Shown one piece after another: positions 8,543-17,667 of a DNA stretch of 64,000 nucleotides. Position 1 is the first letter of the stretch. Every line of letters starts with the position of its first letter. A program made the position numbers and the translations under genes. The DNA is from Aldehydirespirator sp965220485. Its GTDB lineage: Bacteria; Actinomycetota; Acidimicrobiia; Acidimicrobiales; Aldehydirespiratoraceae. The DNA is taken from assembly GCA_965220485.1 (NCBI GenBank), contig OZ244832.1:2418001-2482000 (forward strand). The letters run 5' to 3'. Below the pieces are notes generated by a model, which saw nothing but the letters and a program-made list of their open reading frames with translations, ran no database searches and was not told the DNA's origin.

Positions 8543-9934
8543 TTACGACGCTGAGCGCTCTACGTGGCCGCCGTAGCCGACGGTGCCTGAGGCTCCGGCC
8601 GCGGAGCCGAGACGGTGCAGCGGCGCGGTTTTGTACGACGGCGACGGGGTGTAGGCCACCGGTAGGCGCTTGACCCCGCCGATGAAGTTGGAGCGCAGGA
8701 AGTCGGGCTCGCCGTCGAGGTGGATGTCGGGCATCCGCCGGGCGACCTCCCGGAAAGTCAGTCGGATCTCCATCTTGGCCAGGCTGGTGCCCAGACAGTA
8801 GTGCGGACCGCCCCCGCCGAAGCCGACATGGTCGTTGGGGGTGCGCTCGATGTCGAAGCGCCACGGGTCCTCGAAGGCACGCGGGTCGCGGTTGGCGGCC
8901 ACGTGCCACATGAGCAGTTTGTCGCCCGCGGCGATCTTGACCCCGCCGATCTCGTAGTCGGACAAGGCCTGGCGGCGGAAGTACATGACCGGGGTGGCCC
9001 ATCGCACGATCTCCTCCACCGCAGTGTCCATGTAGCGGTCGGGGTCGGCTCTGAACTTCTCCCACTGGTCACCGAAGTCGAAGAAGGCCATCATCCCCCT
9101 CGTGATCGAGTTGCGGGTGGTCTCGTTGCCGGCCACGCACAGGATCAGGAAGAACATGTCGAACTCGAGCTCGCTGAGCGCCTCGCCGTCGATGTCGGCC
9201 GACAGCAGCGTGGTGACGATGTCGTCGGAGGGCGTGCTGCGGCGTTCCATCTGGAGCTGGTGGGAGTAGCCGAACAGCTCGGCCGCGGCCCGCAGGATGT
9301 CGTCGCGGCTCTTGACGAACTCGGGATCCTCGCTGCCGATCATGGCGTTGGTCCAGTCGAACACCTTGGAGCGGTCCTCGATGGGGATGCCCATCATCTC
9401 GGCGATGGCCTGCAGCGGTAGCTCGGCCGAGATGTTGCGCACGAAGTCGCAGCGGCCCTTCTCCACCACCTGGTCGAGGATGATGTCGGTGCGGTTCTGG
9501 AGGTAGTCCTCGAGCAGGGCGATCATGCGGGGGGTGAAGCCCCGGTTGACGAGCTTGCGATAGCGGGTGTGGCGGGGCGCGTCCATATCGATCAGCGTGT
9601 GGTCGTTCACGATGCCCGACTCCAGGTCTCTCTGATCGGGATCGCGCATCTGCGTGCCGCTGTGACTGGACGAGAACACATCGGCCCGGCGGTTCACCTC
9701 CTTGAGGTGGGCCTGGCGGGTGATGGCCCAGTAGCCGGAACCCTTGCCCCCCTCGTCCACCCAGTGGATGCCGGGGTCGATTTCGCGCAGCCGCGCCAGC
9801 GCTTCATGGTGCTCCTGGCGCTGGAACATGTCGAAGTCCCACAGGTCGACGCCCGCGGCGGGGCAACGCCCGGTGCCATGGTCGACGGGACAGCCTGTCA
9901 CTTGCTCATCAGTGCGCTCATCGGTGATCGTCAT
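8543..9934 (-). CDS. Cytochrome P450 (CYP125-like)
   Basis: A 463-residue P450. The oxygen-activation helix reads AGNETTRN, the K-helix ExxR is in EEIVRW, and the haem loop is FGGGGPHYCLG with the ligand cysteine near residue 380. LWHVAANRD-type and FGGGG signatures resemble the CYP125/CYP142 group, whose characterised actinobacterial members hydroxylate steroid side chains; the substrate here is not proved. ATG 9934 is preferred because GAGG lies 7 bases upstream, while GTG 9940 is possible. A palindrome at 10007-10040 lies about 70 bp upstream. No ferredoxin gene is adjacent. Confidence 0.9.
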   Translation of the reverse strand: MTITDERTDEQVTGCPVDHGTGRCPAAGVDLWDFDMFQRQEHHEALARLREIDPGIHWVDEGGKGSGYWAITRQAHLKEVNRRADVFSSSHSGTQMRDPDQRDLESGIVNDHTLIDMDAPRHTRYRKLVNRGFTPRMIALLEDYLQNRTDIILDQVVEKGRCDFVRNISAELPLQAIAEMMGIPIEDRSKVFDWTNAMIGSEDPEFVKSRDDILRAAAELFGYSHQLQMERRSTPSDDIVTTLLSADIDGEALSELEFDMFFLILCVAGNETTRNSITRGMMAFFDFGDQWEKFRADPDRYMDTAVEEIVRWATPVMYFRRQALSDYEIGGVKIAAGDKLLMWHVAANRDPRAFEDPWRFDIERTPNDHVGFGGGGPHYCLGTSLAKMEIRLTFREVARRMPDIHLDGEPDFLRSNFIGGVKRLPVAYTPSPSYKTAPLHRLGSAAGASGTVGYGGHVERSAS

Positions 9935-10006
9935 GCTCACACCTCGCTGTCCGGTGCTCTGGGTCTTGCACCACCCGCGTGCCTCGGGACGGCTGGTGGC
10001 ACAATT

Positions 10007-10040
10007 TATCTTCCTAGGAAGTTTCCTTCCCAGGAAGATA
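10007..10040. promoter_or_regulatory. 34-bp near-perfect palindrome upstream of the P450 gene
   Basis: TATCTTCCT (10007-10015) is the perfect complement of AGGAAGATA (10032-10040), and most of the interior also pairs (AGGAAG with CTTCCC apart from one base). It lies between the citrate synthase 3' end and the P450 start. On the minus strand TAAATT next to it could be a -10 box. The form suits a TetR-family operator controlling the P450; no T-run suggests termination. Confidence 0.5.
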
Positions 10041-10067
10041 CCTCAGGGAGCAGCCCTTCGCAACTCG

Positions 10068-11174
10068 TCAGGACCGGGCCGGCTCCGGACCGACGTAGCG
10101 GGCGCTGGGGCGCAGGATCTTGCCCGTCTCCGCTTGTTCGAGCACATGGGCGCTCCATCCGATGGCCCGGCTCACCGCGAAGGTCGGCGTGAACAGGGCC
10201 CGAGGAAGCCCCGCCAACTCCAGCACGACCGCGGCCCAGTACTCGACGTTGGTGACGATGCGGTGGGCGGGCCGCCACTCGCCCAGAACCCGCAGGATCT
10301 CCTCCTCGATCGCGGCCGCCCTCGATACGAGGTCTCCTCCGAGGGTCTCAGCCGCAGCCCGCAGCACCACTCCCCTGGGATCGGCGGCCCTATAGACCGC
10401 GTGGCCGAAGCCCATGATCTTGTGGCCCTCGACCAGCCGGGCTCGCACCCACGGCGCGGCCCGTTCGGGCGAGCCGATCTCATCGATCATCTCCATGGCC
10501 CGGCTCGGCGCCCCGCCATGGAGCGGGCCGCTGAGCGCGCCGACCCCGGCCACCAGCGACCCGGCCATGTCGGCGCCGGTGCTGGCCACTACCCGGCTCG
10601 TGAACGTCGACGCATTGAAGCCGTGGTCCACCGTCGCCACTAGGTACTGCTCCACCGCCCGTGCGGCTGCACGCGCCGGCTCCGATCCGGTAGCCATGCG
10701 CAGGTAGTCCTGCGCATGGGGAAGCTCCGCATCGGGTGCGATCGGGTCGAGCCCGTTGCGGCGGCGATGGTGACGGGCCAGCACCGTCGGCACGACTGCG
10801 GCCAGCCTGAGCGCGTCGTCGCGTCGGTGCCGGGCGGATCGGTCCAGCAACGGACCGCGCCCTTCCTGCGAGGCAACGGCGAGCAGGCCTACCCGCAGCA
10901 CCGCCATCGGATCGTCGAGCCTCGCGGCGGCTGCGTCCACCACCGCGGCGGCCTCCTCCGGCAGGGCTCTCAGGCGCCCCGCGTCTATGGCCGCGACTCC
11001 GGGCGGCAGCACGCCGTCGATCTGCAGGGTCCAGACGTCCTCCAGCGTGCGGGTGCGGGCCAGCTTCGACGCATCGTGCTGCCGGTAGTGGTAGAAGCCC
11101 TCCTCGCCCCTGACCGCCCCGAGCACCGTGTCGGCGACAGCGAGCCCCTTCAGCCCCGGCGGTGCGATCTGCAC
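10068..11174 (-). CDS. Citrate synthase / 2-methylcitrate synthase family
   Basis: A 368-residue citrate synthase-fold enzyme condensing an acyl-CoA with oxaloacetate. Conserved parts are present: HGFNASTFTSRV, GALSGPLHGGAP (substrate His), GFGHAVYR (second His) and the C-terminal RPSARYVGP arginine. The N-terminal GLKGLAVADT and EGFYHYR match the short bacterial type. The start is GTG 11174, preceded by a purine-rich AAGAGAGCAAGAG; the frame is open much further upstream but only through repeats. Citrate and methylcitrate activity cannot be separated by eye. Upstream lie an R1 copy and a 69-bp tandem array. Confidence 0.88.
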   Translation of the reverse strand: MQIAPPGLKGLAVADTVLGAVRGEEGFYHYRQHDASKLARTRTLEDVWTLQIDGVLPPGVAAIDAGRLRALPEEAAAVVDAAAARLDDPMAVLRVGLLAVASQEGRGPLLDRSARHRRDDALRLAAVVPTVLARHHRRRNGLDPIAPDAELPHAQDYLRMATGSEPARAAARAVEQYLVATVDHGFNASTFTSRVVASTGADMAGSLVAGVGALSGPLHGGAPSRAMEMIDEIGSPERAAPWVRARLVEGHKIMGFGHAVYRAADPRGVVLRAAAETLGGDLVSRAAAIEEEILRVLGEWRPAHRIVTNVEYWAAVVLELAGLPRALFTPTFAVSRAIGWSAHVLEQAETGKILRPSARYVGPEPARS

Positions 11175-11304
11175 GGCTCTTGCTCTCTTCTCTCGCCCGT
11201 TCCTGTCCACCAGGATCGACACGGACGCTCGGCCCGAGACACCGCCCGGCCGAAAAATCCGGCCATTGTTGCGATTCCGGCAAGAGTGCCGCGGAATTTC
11301 GGCC

Positions 11305-11406
11305 AGAGGCCGAGCGGATGGGCAGCGATTGGTCAAGATCATCGCGAGGCACGGAGCGAGGCCGTGGCCCGAGCGGCCCGTGAGCGCAGCGAACAAGAGC
11401 GGGAGA
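11305..11406 (+). repeat. R1 interspersed element, copy A
   Basis: It begins AGAGGCCGAGCGGATGGGC and ends GAGCGCAGCGAACAAGAGCG plus GGAGA. It lies between the citrate synthase start and the 3' end of the upstream F420 oxidoreductase, inverted relative to both genes. Its extension (GGCTCTCACCCTCACGCTCG) continues into the adjacent 69-bp array, so the array unit includes the element's end. Confidence 0.85.
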
Positions 11407-11431
11407 TACCCCGTTTCGGCGCGAAGGGCTC

Positions 11432-11669
11432 TCACCCTCACGCTCGCTCTCAGCTGATGGGGCGCGTTCCAGCACCAGCGCCACTGGGGGGAGCCCCCTC
11501 TCACCCTCACGCTCGCTCTCAGCTGATGGGGCGCGTTCCAGCACCAGCGCCACTGGGGGGAGCCCCCTCTCACCCTCACGCTCGCTCTCAGCTGATGGGG
11601 CGCGTTCCAGCACCAGCGCCACTGGGGGGAGCCCCCTCTCACCCTCTCGCTCGCTCTCAGCTGATGGGG
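11432..11669. repeat. 69-bp tandem repeat, about 3.4 copies, at the 3' end of the F420 oxidoreductase gene
   Basis: TCACCCTCAC recurs at 11432, 11501 and 11570 and a variant at 11639, a period of 69 bp. Each unit contains TCAGCTGATGGGG and GGGGGGAGCCCCC. The last partial copy overlaps the final codons of the oxidoreductase gene (ending PIS-stop at 11657), so the array appears to be a serial duplication from the gene end. The period is a multiple of three. Confidence 0.9.
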
Positions 11670-12904
11670 CTGCTGGGGACGGTTGCGTGCACCACCGACG
11701 CCTCCACCACCGGGATCTCGTGGCGCTCCAAGGGGCGCATCCACTCCTTGCGGGCCAAAGCCTTCTCGATGTAGGGCGCCAGCTCGTCGGCCTTGGCCGC
11801 CTCGCGCTCGGCGCGACGGGCGGAGAACTCCCCCAGCACATCCGATCCGAACAGGCGCAGGCTTCCGCAGATGTCGGAGTGGCGGTTCTTGCCCCCCTGC
11901 TGCAGGAAGATCACGTGGTCGATGCCAGCGTCCTCGGCCTCCTTGAGCCAGCGGACCGCATCGGCGGGGGTGCCGATGGTGTCGGAGTAGTCGTCGCCGG
12001 CGTCGAGCGCGGCGGCCACGGCGTCATCCAGAGCCGAGCCCCGCTGGGCTTCGTAGCGGTCCCAGATGTCGGAGTGGCCCGGAATGGTGTGGTGCACCAC
12101 CAGCTGGCGCAGGGCGTAGGCGAAGAAGTGGAACCCGTCGAAGCCGCGCCGGATCGCCTCGGCCCGATCCTCGTGCAGGGAGAACCCGGTGACCACCGCG
12201 ATGTTGGCGTTGACGCTGTGCCCCAGCGGTACGCACTCGTCGCTGCGGATGATGTCGTAGTACACGTCGGCCCAGTGGCGGGCCTCGGCTGGGTCCACGA
12301 AGGCGAAGGCCAACGCGCCCAGCCCGCGGCGAGCGGCCAGCTCGATGGTGGTGCGGTTGGTGCAGGCGATCCACATCGGCGGATGAGGCTTCTGCACCGG
12401 CTTGGGGATCACGTCGCGGCACGGCATCGAGAAGAACTCGCCCTCGAAGCCGGGGTAGGGCGACATGGCCATCATGTTGGCGATCTGCTCGCCCGCCTCG
12501 AGGCTCATGGCCCGCTTCTGCTTGGCACCGATGCCGAACCCGCCGAGCTCCAGCCGGGTGGCGCCCTCGCCGATGCCGAACTCCACCCGTCCACCGGAGA
12601 TCAGGTCCAGCGTGGCGACGCACTCGGCGGTGCGGGCCGGATGGTTGTAGGCGGGCGGAGCCTGGCGGATGCCGTGGCCCAAGCGGATGCGCTTGGTACG
12701 GGCCGCACACGCCGACAGGAACACCTCCGGCGCCGAGCAGTGCGAGTACTCCTCCAGGAAGTGGTGCTCAACCGCCCAGGCGACGTCGATGCCGACCTCG
12801 TCAGCGACCTCGACCTGCTCCAGCGCCTCGGCCAGCAGCTGCTCCTCGGAGTCCGCGGTCCAGGGACGGGGCATCTGGAGCTCATAGAACACGCCGAACC
12901 GCAC
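11657..12904 (-). CDS. LLM-class F420-dependent oxidoreductase
   Basis: A 415-residue luciferase-like TIM-barrel oxidoreductase. Typical segments are MRFGVFYELQMPRPW, the DVAWAVEHHFLEEYSHCSAP strand-loop, RIRLGHGIRQAPPAYNHPAR, the GGRVEFGIGEGATRLELGGF cofactor loop and HPPMWIACTN. Such enzymes use F420H2 or FMN; the substrate is unknown. The ATG at 12904 begins the conserved first strand. The last codons (TVPSSPIS) fall in the first unit of the 69-bp array, so the C-terminus may have been altered by the duplication. Confidence 0.88.
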   Translation of the reverse strand: MRFGVFYELQMPRPWTADSEEQLLAEALEQVEVADEVGIDVAWAVEHHFLEEYSHCSAPEVFLSACAARTKRIRLGHGIRQAPPAYNHPARTAECVATLDLISGGRVEFGIGEGATRLELGGFGIGAKQKRAMSLEAGEQIANMMAMSPYPGFEGEFFSMPCRDVIPKPVQKPHPPMWIACTNRTTIELAARRGLGALAFAFVDPAEARHWADVYYDIIRSDECVPLGHSVNANIAVVTGFSLHEDRAEAIRRGFDGFHFFAYALRQLVVHHTIPGHSDIWDRYEAQRGSALDDAVAAALDAGDDYSDTIGTPADAVRWLKEAEDAGIDHVIFLQQGGKNRHSDICGSLRLFGSDVLGEFSARRAEREAAKADELAPYIEKALARKEWMRPLERHEIPVVEASVVHATVPSSPIS

Positions 12905-13161
12905 GGCCGGCCAACCTATCGGCGTCGCCTACTGGGGCCGCAGCCGGGGCCAGTCGGGGCGCGGCCGGCCCTTTCCGCCGGTTTCATCGCGAAAAGGCGC
13001 GCATATCGCGACTATTAGCGATATTCACCGGCTGAGGTTCAAGGCTTTTCAAGGTACCGGTGGGGTGGCATCCGAGCCGACGGGATCGGGCGCTACCGTG
13101 GCAACCGCCGGCCGACCCGGGGCCGCGTACGACGAGGGGACGTTGCGACATGTCGGAGCCA
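12905..13161. other. Divergent intergenic region between F420 oxidoreductase and homocysteine methyltransferase
   Basis: A 257-bp stretch without a gene, followed by an R1 copy. It holds a short AT-richer patch near 12985-13025 (repeats of ATATCGCGA and AGCGATAT type) that could carry the promoter of the minus-strand oxidoreductase. No clear operator is visible. Confidence 0.4.
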
Positions 13162-13286
13162 AGAGGCCGAGCGGGTAGACAGCACCTCATGAGTATTTCA
13201 CGAGGCGCCCAGCGAGGCCGTGGCCCGAGCGGCCCGTGAGCGCAGCGAACAAGAGCGGGAGACACCTCGCCGCACCGCGAGGCGGC
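13162..13286 (+). repeat. R1 interspersed element, copy B
   Basis: It starts AGAGGCCGAGCGGGTAGAC, passes through GAGGCCGTGGCCCGAGCGG and GAACAAGAGCGGGAGACAC, then an end segment containing CGCGAGGCGGC. It lies immediately before the homocysteine methyltransferase gene in the same orientation, so the gene's start region is next to the right end of the element. Confidence 0.85.
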
Positions 13287-13314
13287 ATCACCTACTCGCG
13301 CCTCCTCTAAGTCC

Positions 13315-14298
13315 ATGACCGTCTCCATCGATGAGCTCTTGGCAGCCAAGGGTTACGTGGTGGCCGACGGGGCCATGGGCACCCAGCTCTTCGCGGTGGG
13401 CCTCGGCTCGGGCGATCCTCCCGAGGAATGGAACGTGACCCACGACGATGAGGTCCGGGCCATCCATCGGGCCTACCTGCGGGCCGGGGCCGACCTGGTG
13501 GTGACCAACAGCTTCGGCGGGACCGGCTTCCGCCTGGCCCTCCACAGCCTGCAGGACCGGGCGGCAGAGCTGAACGAGGCCGCGGCCCGCAACGCCCGCA
13601 TGGAAGCCGACGCCGAGGCCGAGCGGGCGGGCCGGGCGGTGCTGGTGGCGGGCTCGATGGGCCCGACCGGCGAGCTCCTGCAGCCGATGGGTAACATGTC
13701 GGCCGCAGCCTGCGAGGCCGCGTTCGCCGAGCAGGCGGCCGGGCTGGCCGCCGGAGGCGCGGATCTGCTGTGGATCGAGACGATGAGCGACCTCGACGAG
13801 GTGGAGGCGGCGGTGCGGGGGGCCCGGTCGGCGTGCGACCTCTCCATCGCCGCGACCATGAGCTTCGACACGGCCGGACGCACCATGATGGGCGTCACCG
13901 GCGCCGAACTCGCCGACCGTCTGGGGAGGCTGGGCCTCGCCGCGATGGGTGCCAACTGCGGCAACAACGTCGCCGACACCGAGGCAGCCGTGGTCGCCGT
14001 GGCGGCGGCGTCCACCGGCACGGCGGTGATCTCCAAGCCCAACGCAGGGGTACCGGTGTGGAGCGGCGACGCGCTGGTCTACGACGGCACTCCCGAAGTT
14101 CTGGCCGCCCACGCCCACCGGGCCCGAGCCGCGGGCGTGACGGTGATCGGCAGCTGCTGCGGCAGCACTCCGGACCACACCGCCAAGATCGTCGCCGTGC
14201 TGCGGGGCGACGAGCCCCCGCCCGACATCGAGTCCGCTCCCCGTGCAGGCCCCGGCACCGAGGACCGCCTGGCCCGCCGCCGAACCCGCCGCCGCTGA
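13315..14298 (+). CDS. Homocysteine S-methyltransferase family protein
   Basis: A 327-residue zinc methyltransferase of the homocysteine-binding family. The zinc cysteines are visible in GANCGNN (about residue 218) and GSCCGSTPDH (about 281-282). The N-terminal DGAMGTQLF and VTNSFGGTGFRL are family hallmarks. Such proteins transfer a methyl group from betaine, S-methylmethionine or a corrinoid/folate partner to homocysteine. The protein is shorter than MetH and has no cobalamin domain, so the donor is unknown. The last 30 residues are a low-complexity Arg/Pro tail. It may connect with the transsulfuration genes at 27-29.6 kb through homocysteine. Confidence 0.88.
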   Translation: MTVSIDELLAAKGYVVADGAMGTQLFAVGLGSGDPPEEWNVTHDDEVRAIHRAYLRAGADLVVTNSFGGTGFRLALHSLQDRAAELNEAAARNARMEADAEAERAGRAVLVAGSMGPTGELLQPMGNMSAAACEAAFAEQAAGLAAGGADLLWIETMSDLDEVEAAVRGARSACDLSIAATMSFDTAGRTMMGVTGAELADRLGRLGLAAMGANCGNNVADTEAAVVAVAAASTGTAVISKPNAGVPVWSGDALVYDGTPEVLAAHAHRARAAGVTVIGSCCGSTPDHTAKIVAVLRGDEPPPDIESAPRAGPGTEDRLARRRTRRR

Positions 14299-14439
14299 GT
14301 GGGTACAGCGGCTGCTGTCGATGGTGAAGGCTCAGGACGGCTTCACGTGATCGCCCCTCGCTCGCCTACGGTGTTGGCTCGGTGAAACGCTCCTTGAATT
14401 CGTCGTGCATGCCATGCCATCTCGCCACAAGTTCCTACC

Positions 14440-15555
14440 ATGACGAGCATGTTCCGGTCGATCCAGCAAGTTCTCGACCATGCCGACGACCTGGCAGATC
14501 GCTGCGAAGCCTACGAGCCGTCTCCGGACGATGAACGACCAGTGGCGGAATACTTGCTCAAGCGGGCGGCCGCACACAAGGCCCGCTGCGAAGATCAAAT
14601 CGCCCAAGCTGTTGCTGCAGCACGGGCTGACGGCTCATCCTGGCGCGACATCCACCGGATCCTGGGCACATCGGAAGAAGCGGCAGGTCAGCGTGACCGC
14701 CTAGTTGAAGACGGCTCAGACGTCACCGATGATGACACTGATGAATACCTTCAGGCTTGGGTCGTCCTCATCGAGCGCTCACTGGATACGGGGGCAGATC
14801 TGTCCCTGTATTGGCAGGAACTCGATGCACGCCGAGCGGCACGGATGCACATGGAGTCAGACTGGCCGCTGGAAGCCGGAACGCTGCCGAGCGATGTGTA
14901 CGCCGCAATCGAGCTATTCAATGCTCATCATCATGGATGCGAACACGTTTGGCTTGGGTCAACGCCGATCAGGGCCACCCATTCTGAAGACACGGTTGGT
15001 TCAGAGTATGACGGACCTCAACAGTGCGGGAGCATTTGGCGGAGAGATTTTGTGCGATCAGATCTTGCGACTTCCTCTGAGTGGAGTGAGATCCAGAGAA
15101 TCGCCACAGAATTGGTCGATCACATGAACAGGCCGGACGTCTACGCCCAGCTTCGTGAAGCAAACGTGCCACGCTCCAAGAGTCAGAATATTGAGGACGT
15201 GATAAGACACAAGACCACCGAGCTAGGGTTCAGAGACGAATCGAAGGGATTGTTCGCTAGCTACAGCACGAGAGGCCTCAAGCCCGACTACTACAGAGAA
15301 ATTGGATGCACTGGAGTAATCCTCGAGGTGGAACGGGGCAAGACGATCAACAACAACATGGACTTTCTGGACTTCTGGAAATGTCACATATGTAGAGTCG
15401 CGTCGTTCCTCATACTGCTGGTTCCAGTGGAACTACGACACAACGATAGGGACAGTCCAACTCAAGCATTTCGTGCAGCTTCAAACCGGCTTGAGTCGTT
15501 CTTCGTGACGGAGAACTATACGAATGTGTGGGGCCTAGTTCTTCTCGGCTACTAG
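14440..15555 (+). CDS. Orphan protein: N-terminal HTH-like region, C-terminal PD-(D/E)XK-like nuclease signature
   Basis: A 371-residue protein I do not recognise. Residues 50-85 contain a helix-turn-helix-like pattern (RADGSSWRDIHRILGTSEEA) similar to actinobacterial HTH proteins. Near residues 281-301 the sequence PDYYREIGCTG is followed by VILEVERGKT, which fits a D...ExxxK nuclease active site of the PD-(D/E)XK type. The region after it is helical with a hydrophobic strand (VASFLILLVPVEL). Base composition is clearly lower in G+C than the flanking genes, which suggests transfer. It stands alone between the homocysteine methyltransferase and purH, so a defence role is only a guess. Confidence 0.6.
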   Translation: MTSMFRSIQQVLDHADDLADRCEAYEPSPDDERPVAEYLLKRAAAHKARCEDQIAQAVAAARADGSSWRDIHRILGTSEEAAGQRDRLVEDGSDVTDDDTDEYLQAWVVLIERSLDTGADLSLYWQELDARRAARMHMESDWPLEAGTLPSDVYAAIELFNAHHHGCEHVWLGSTPIRATHSEDTVGSEYDGPQQCGSIWRRDFVRSDLATSSEWSEIQRIATELVDHMNRPDVYAQLREANVPRSKSQNIEDVIRHKTTELGFRDESKGLFASYSTRGLKPDYYREIGCTGVILEVERGKTINNNMDFLDFWKCHICRVASFLILLVPVELRHNDRDSPTQAFRAASNRLESFFVTENYTNVWGLVLLGY

Positions 15556-15828
15556 CGATCAGGTCCGGTAGACAATCGGAACGTCCGCGGTTCCTTGTGA
15601 GCGCGCAGGCACGCGCTGGTCTGAGAGTGACAAGGATCCGTCTGGTTAGGTCTCGGGCCGCGCTACTACTCAGGGGCAGTGAGGGCGGCGAGGCTGGCGG
15701 CGGACCGGGCGAGTTCAGGGTCGAGCGGAAGGCGACGGTAGGCGTCAATCAGCGCTTCGGCGGCGACCACATCTGGGGCTAGCGCATGATCCTCTGGCTC
15801 TGATCCCGCAGGCACCGTAGACAACATG
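15556..15828. other. Intergenic region before the purH 3' end
   Basis: About 270 bp between the 3' ends of two convergent genes. I see no convincing open frame, hairpin with T-run or repeat in it. Confidence 0.4.
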
Positions 15829-17487
15829 TCAGTGGCGGAACTGGCGCTCGCCGGTGAAGAGCATGGCTAGGTTGCGCTCGTCGGCGGCCGCGATGACCGC
15901 AGCGTCGTTGACGGAGCCGCCCGGTTGGACCACCACCGCCGCTCTGGCGTCGGCGGCGGCGTGGATGCCGTCACCGAACGGGTAGAAGCCGTCGCTGGCG
16001 CAGGCGCCGCCCGCGGCCCGGCCCGCGGCCTTGGCTGCGGCCAGCTGGCCGGCCTCAACCCGGTTCTGCTGGCCGGCACCGATGCCCCAGGCGGTCTCGT
16101 CCCGGGCCAGCACCACCGCGTTGGAGCTTGTGTGGGCGCACACCCGCCAGGCGAACACGGCGTCGGCTCGCTCGGCGTCGGTGGGCGCTCGGGCCGTGAC
16201 CACCTGCCAGTCGGCGGGGTCGGCCTCCAGCCGGTGGGGTGTCTGCACCAGGAAGTCGTCGGCCAGGCCGCCGAGGGTGCGCACCTCCCACGGTGGCTCG
16301 TCGATGCGGCCCTGCGGTGCTTCCAGCAGGCGGGTATTGGCCCGGCGGGCAGCCAAGCGCTCGATCACGCCGTCCGCGTAACCGGGGGCGATGACCACAT
16401 CGGCCTGGGCCGCAGCCACCATCGCTTCGGCCGTGGCCTCGTCGATCACGGCGTTGACCGCCACCACCCCGCCGAAGGCGCTGCGGGGGTCGCAGTCGTA
16501 GGCCCGGGCGTAGGCCGTCGCCAGATCGTCGGCAACAGCCGCTCCGCACGGGTTGGCGTGCTTGACGATCACCGCAGCCAGGCGGTCGCCGAGGTCGTGG
16601 GCCAGACGCCAGGCCGCCTCGGCGTCCATGAGGTTGAGGTAGCTCGGCACTGGGCCGCCGTGCTGGAGCATACCGTCGAAGAACCCGGGTGTCCCCCGCG
16701 GCCGGTAGCGGGCGCCCTGCTGGTGCGGGTTCTCGCCGTAGCGCAGCGCCTCAGCCCGCTCCAGCTCCAGGCGGATCACCGCTGGCAGGTCCGACTCGAC
16801 TAGCCCTGGCTCGTCAGACTTCGCCCCCGGCTGGCTCGCGGCGACCGCTGCCTCCTTTGGTGGGGCCGACTCAGCCGACGGATCTGCCGTGGCGTCAAGC
16901 CAGCCGGCAATCGCCGACTCGTATGCCGCGCTGTGGGCGAAGGCCTTGCGGGCCAGGCGGTGACGGATACCCGCGGACAGGCTTCCGTCCGAGCGGAGTT
17001 CGTCCAGCACCGACCCATAGTCCTCCGGGTCCACCAGCACACCGGTGTAGGCGTGGTTCTTGGCCGCGGCCCGCACCATCGTCGGACCGCCTATGTCGAT
17101 GGTGTCGACCCCCGGAGAGGTCTCGAACGGATAGAGGTTCACCACCACCAGATCGATCGGGTCGATGGCGTTGGCCTCCAGCTCAGCCCGGTGGATGGGG
17201 TCGTCGCGGTCGGCCAGGATCCCGCCGTGGATGCGGGGATGGAGGGTCACCACCCGGTGCCCCAGCATGGCCGGTGAGCCCGTGTAGTCGGCTACGTCCA
17301 CCACGGGCAGCCCCGCGGCCTCAATCACACGGGCCGTTCCAGAGCTGGCGATCAGCTCCCACCCCAACTCGACCAGCCCCGCGGCCAGCTCCGCCACACC
17401 CGTCTTGTCGTAGACAGAGATCAGCGCCCGCGGCGTCGCATCCACAAGGCCTGAGCCTAGAGGTCCGGCAGCGCGGGACGGGGTCAT
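15829..17487 (-). CDS. purH: Bifunctional AICAR formyltransferase / IMP cyclohydrolase
   Basis: A 552-residue PurH, which performs the last two steps of IMP synthesis. The N-terminal cyclohydrolase domain shows ALISVYDKTGV, GWELIASSGTA and HPRIHGGILA; the C-terminal formyltransferase domain shows LRYGENPHQQGARY, IVKHANPCGAA and DPRSAFGGVVA. It ends DERNLAMLFTGERQFRH, the expected RQFxH C-terminus. Length is slightly above usual because of a 35-residue Ala/Pro/Glu-rich insert near residue 215 (SAPPKEAAVAASQPG). The start ATG lies next to an AT-rich stretch that probably holds its promoter. No purN is adjacent. Confidence 0.97.
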   Translation of the reverse strand: MTPSRAAGPLGSGLVDATPRALISVYDKTGVAELAAGLVELGWELIASSGTARVIEAAGLPVVDVADYTGSPAMLGHRVVTLHPRIHGGILADRDDPIHRAELEANAIDPIDLVVVNLYPFETSPGVDTIDIGGPTMVRAAAKNHAYTGVLVDPEDYGSVLDELRSDGSLSAGIRHRLARKAFAHSAAYESAIAGWLDATADPSAESAPPKEAAVAASQPGAKSDEPGLVESDLPAVIRLELERAEALRYGENPHQQGARYRPRGTPGFFDGMLQHGGPVPSYLNLMDAEAAWRLAHDLGDRLAAVIVKHANPCGAAVADDLATAYARAYDCDPRSAFGGVVAVNAVIDEATAEAMVAAAQADVVIAPGYADGVIERLAARRANTRLLEAPQGRIDEPPWEVRTLGGLADDFLVQTPHRLEADPADWQVVTARAPTDAERADAVFAWRVCAHTSSNAVVLARDETAWGIGAGQQNRVEAGQLAAAKAAGRAAGGACASDGFYPFGDGIHAAADARAAVVVQPGGSVNDAAVIAAADERNLAMLFTGERQFRH

Positions 17488-17667
17488 CGTCCCATAATCT
17501 AATCATTACATCACAGTTTATATCGAACTATATTGTAAAATCACAGAACATCTGTACAATCATTTCGCAGCCTGCGCTGCCCGGCCCTTTGCCATCAGTT
17601 GCCCGTTCGAGGACCAGTGGACGTTCTGTGAGATCGTCGACTATCACTGATGGACAAGGAGGCTCGA
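17488..17667. promoter_or_regulatory. AT-rich divergent promoter region between purH and the orphan HigA
   Basis: Bases 17495-17570 are strikingly AT-rich for this genome (AATCATTACATC, TATATTGTAAAATC, TGTACAATC). Both purH (minus) and the HigA-like gene (plus) start from this gap. No toxin frame is visible in it, so it may be promoter DNA or the remnant of a lost higB. Confidence 0.45.

Noticed and set aside
10007..10040. The palindrome before the P450 as a terminator of citrate synthase
   Set aside because: It has no T-run on either strand and is balanced in composition; an operator fits better.
10480..11841. A 450-codon frame through the 69-bp array read as a repeat protein
   Set aside because: The repeat portion fuses out-of-frame shadows of two different genes; no start or domain supports it.
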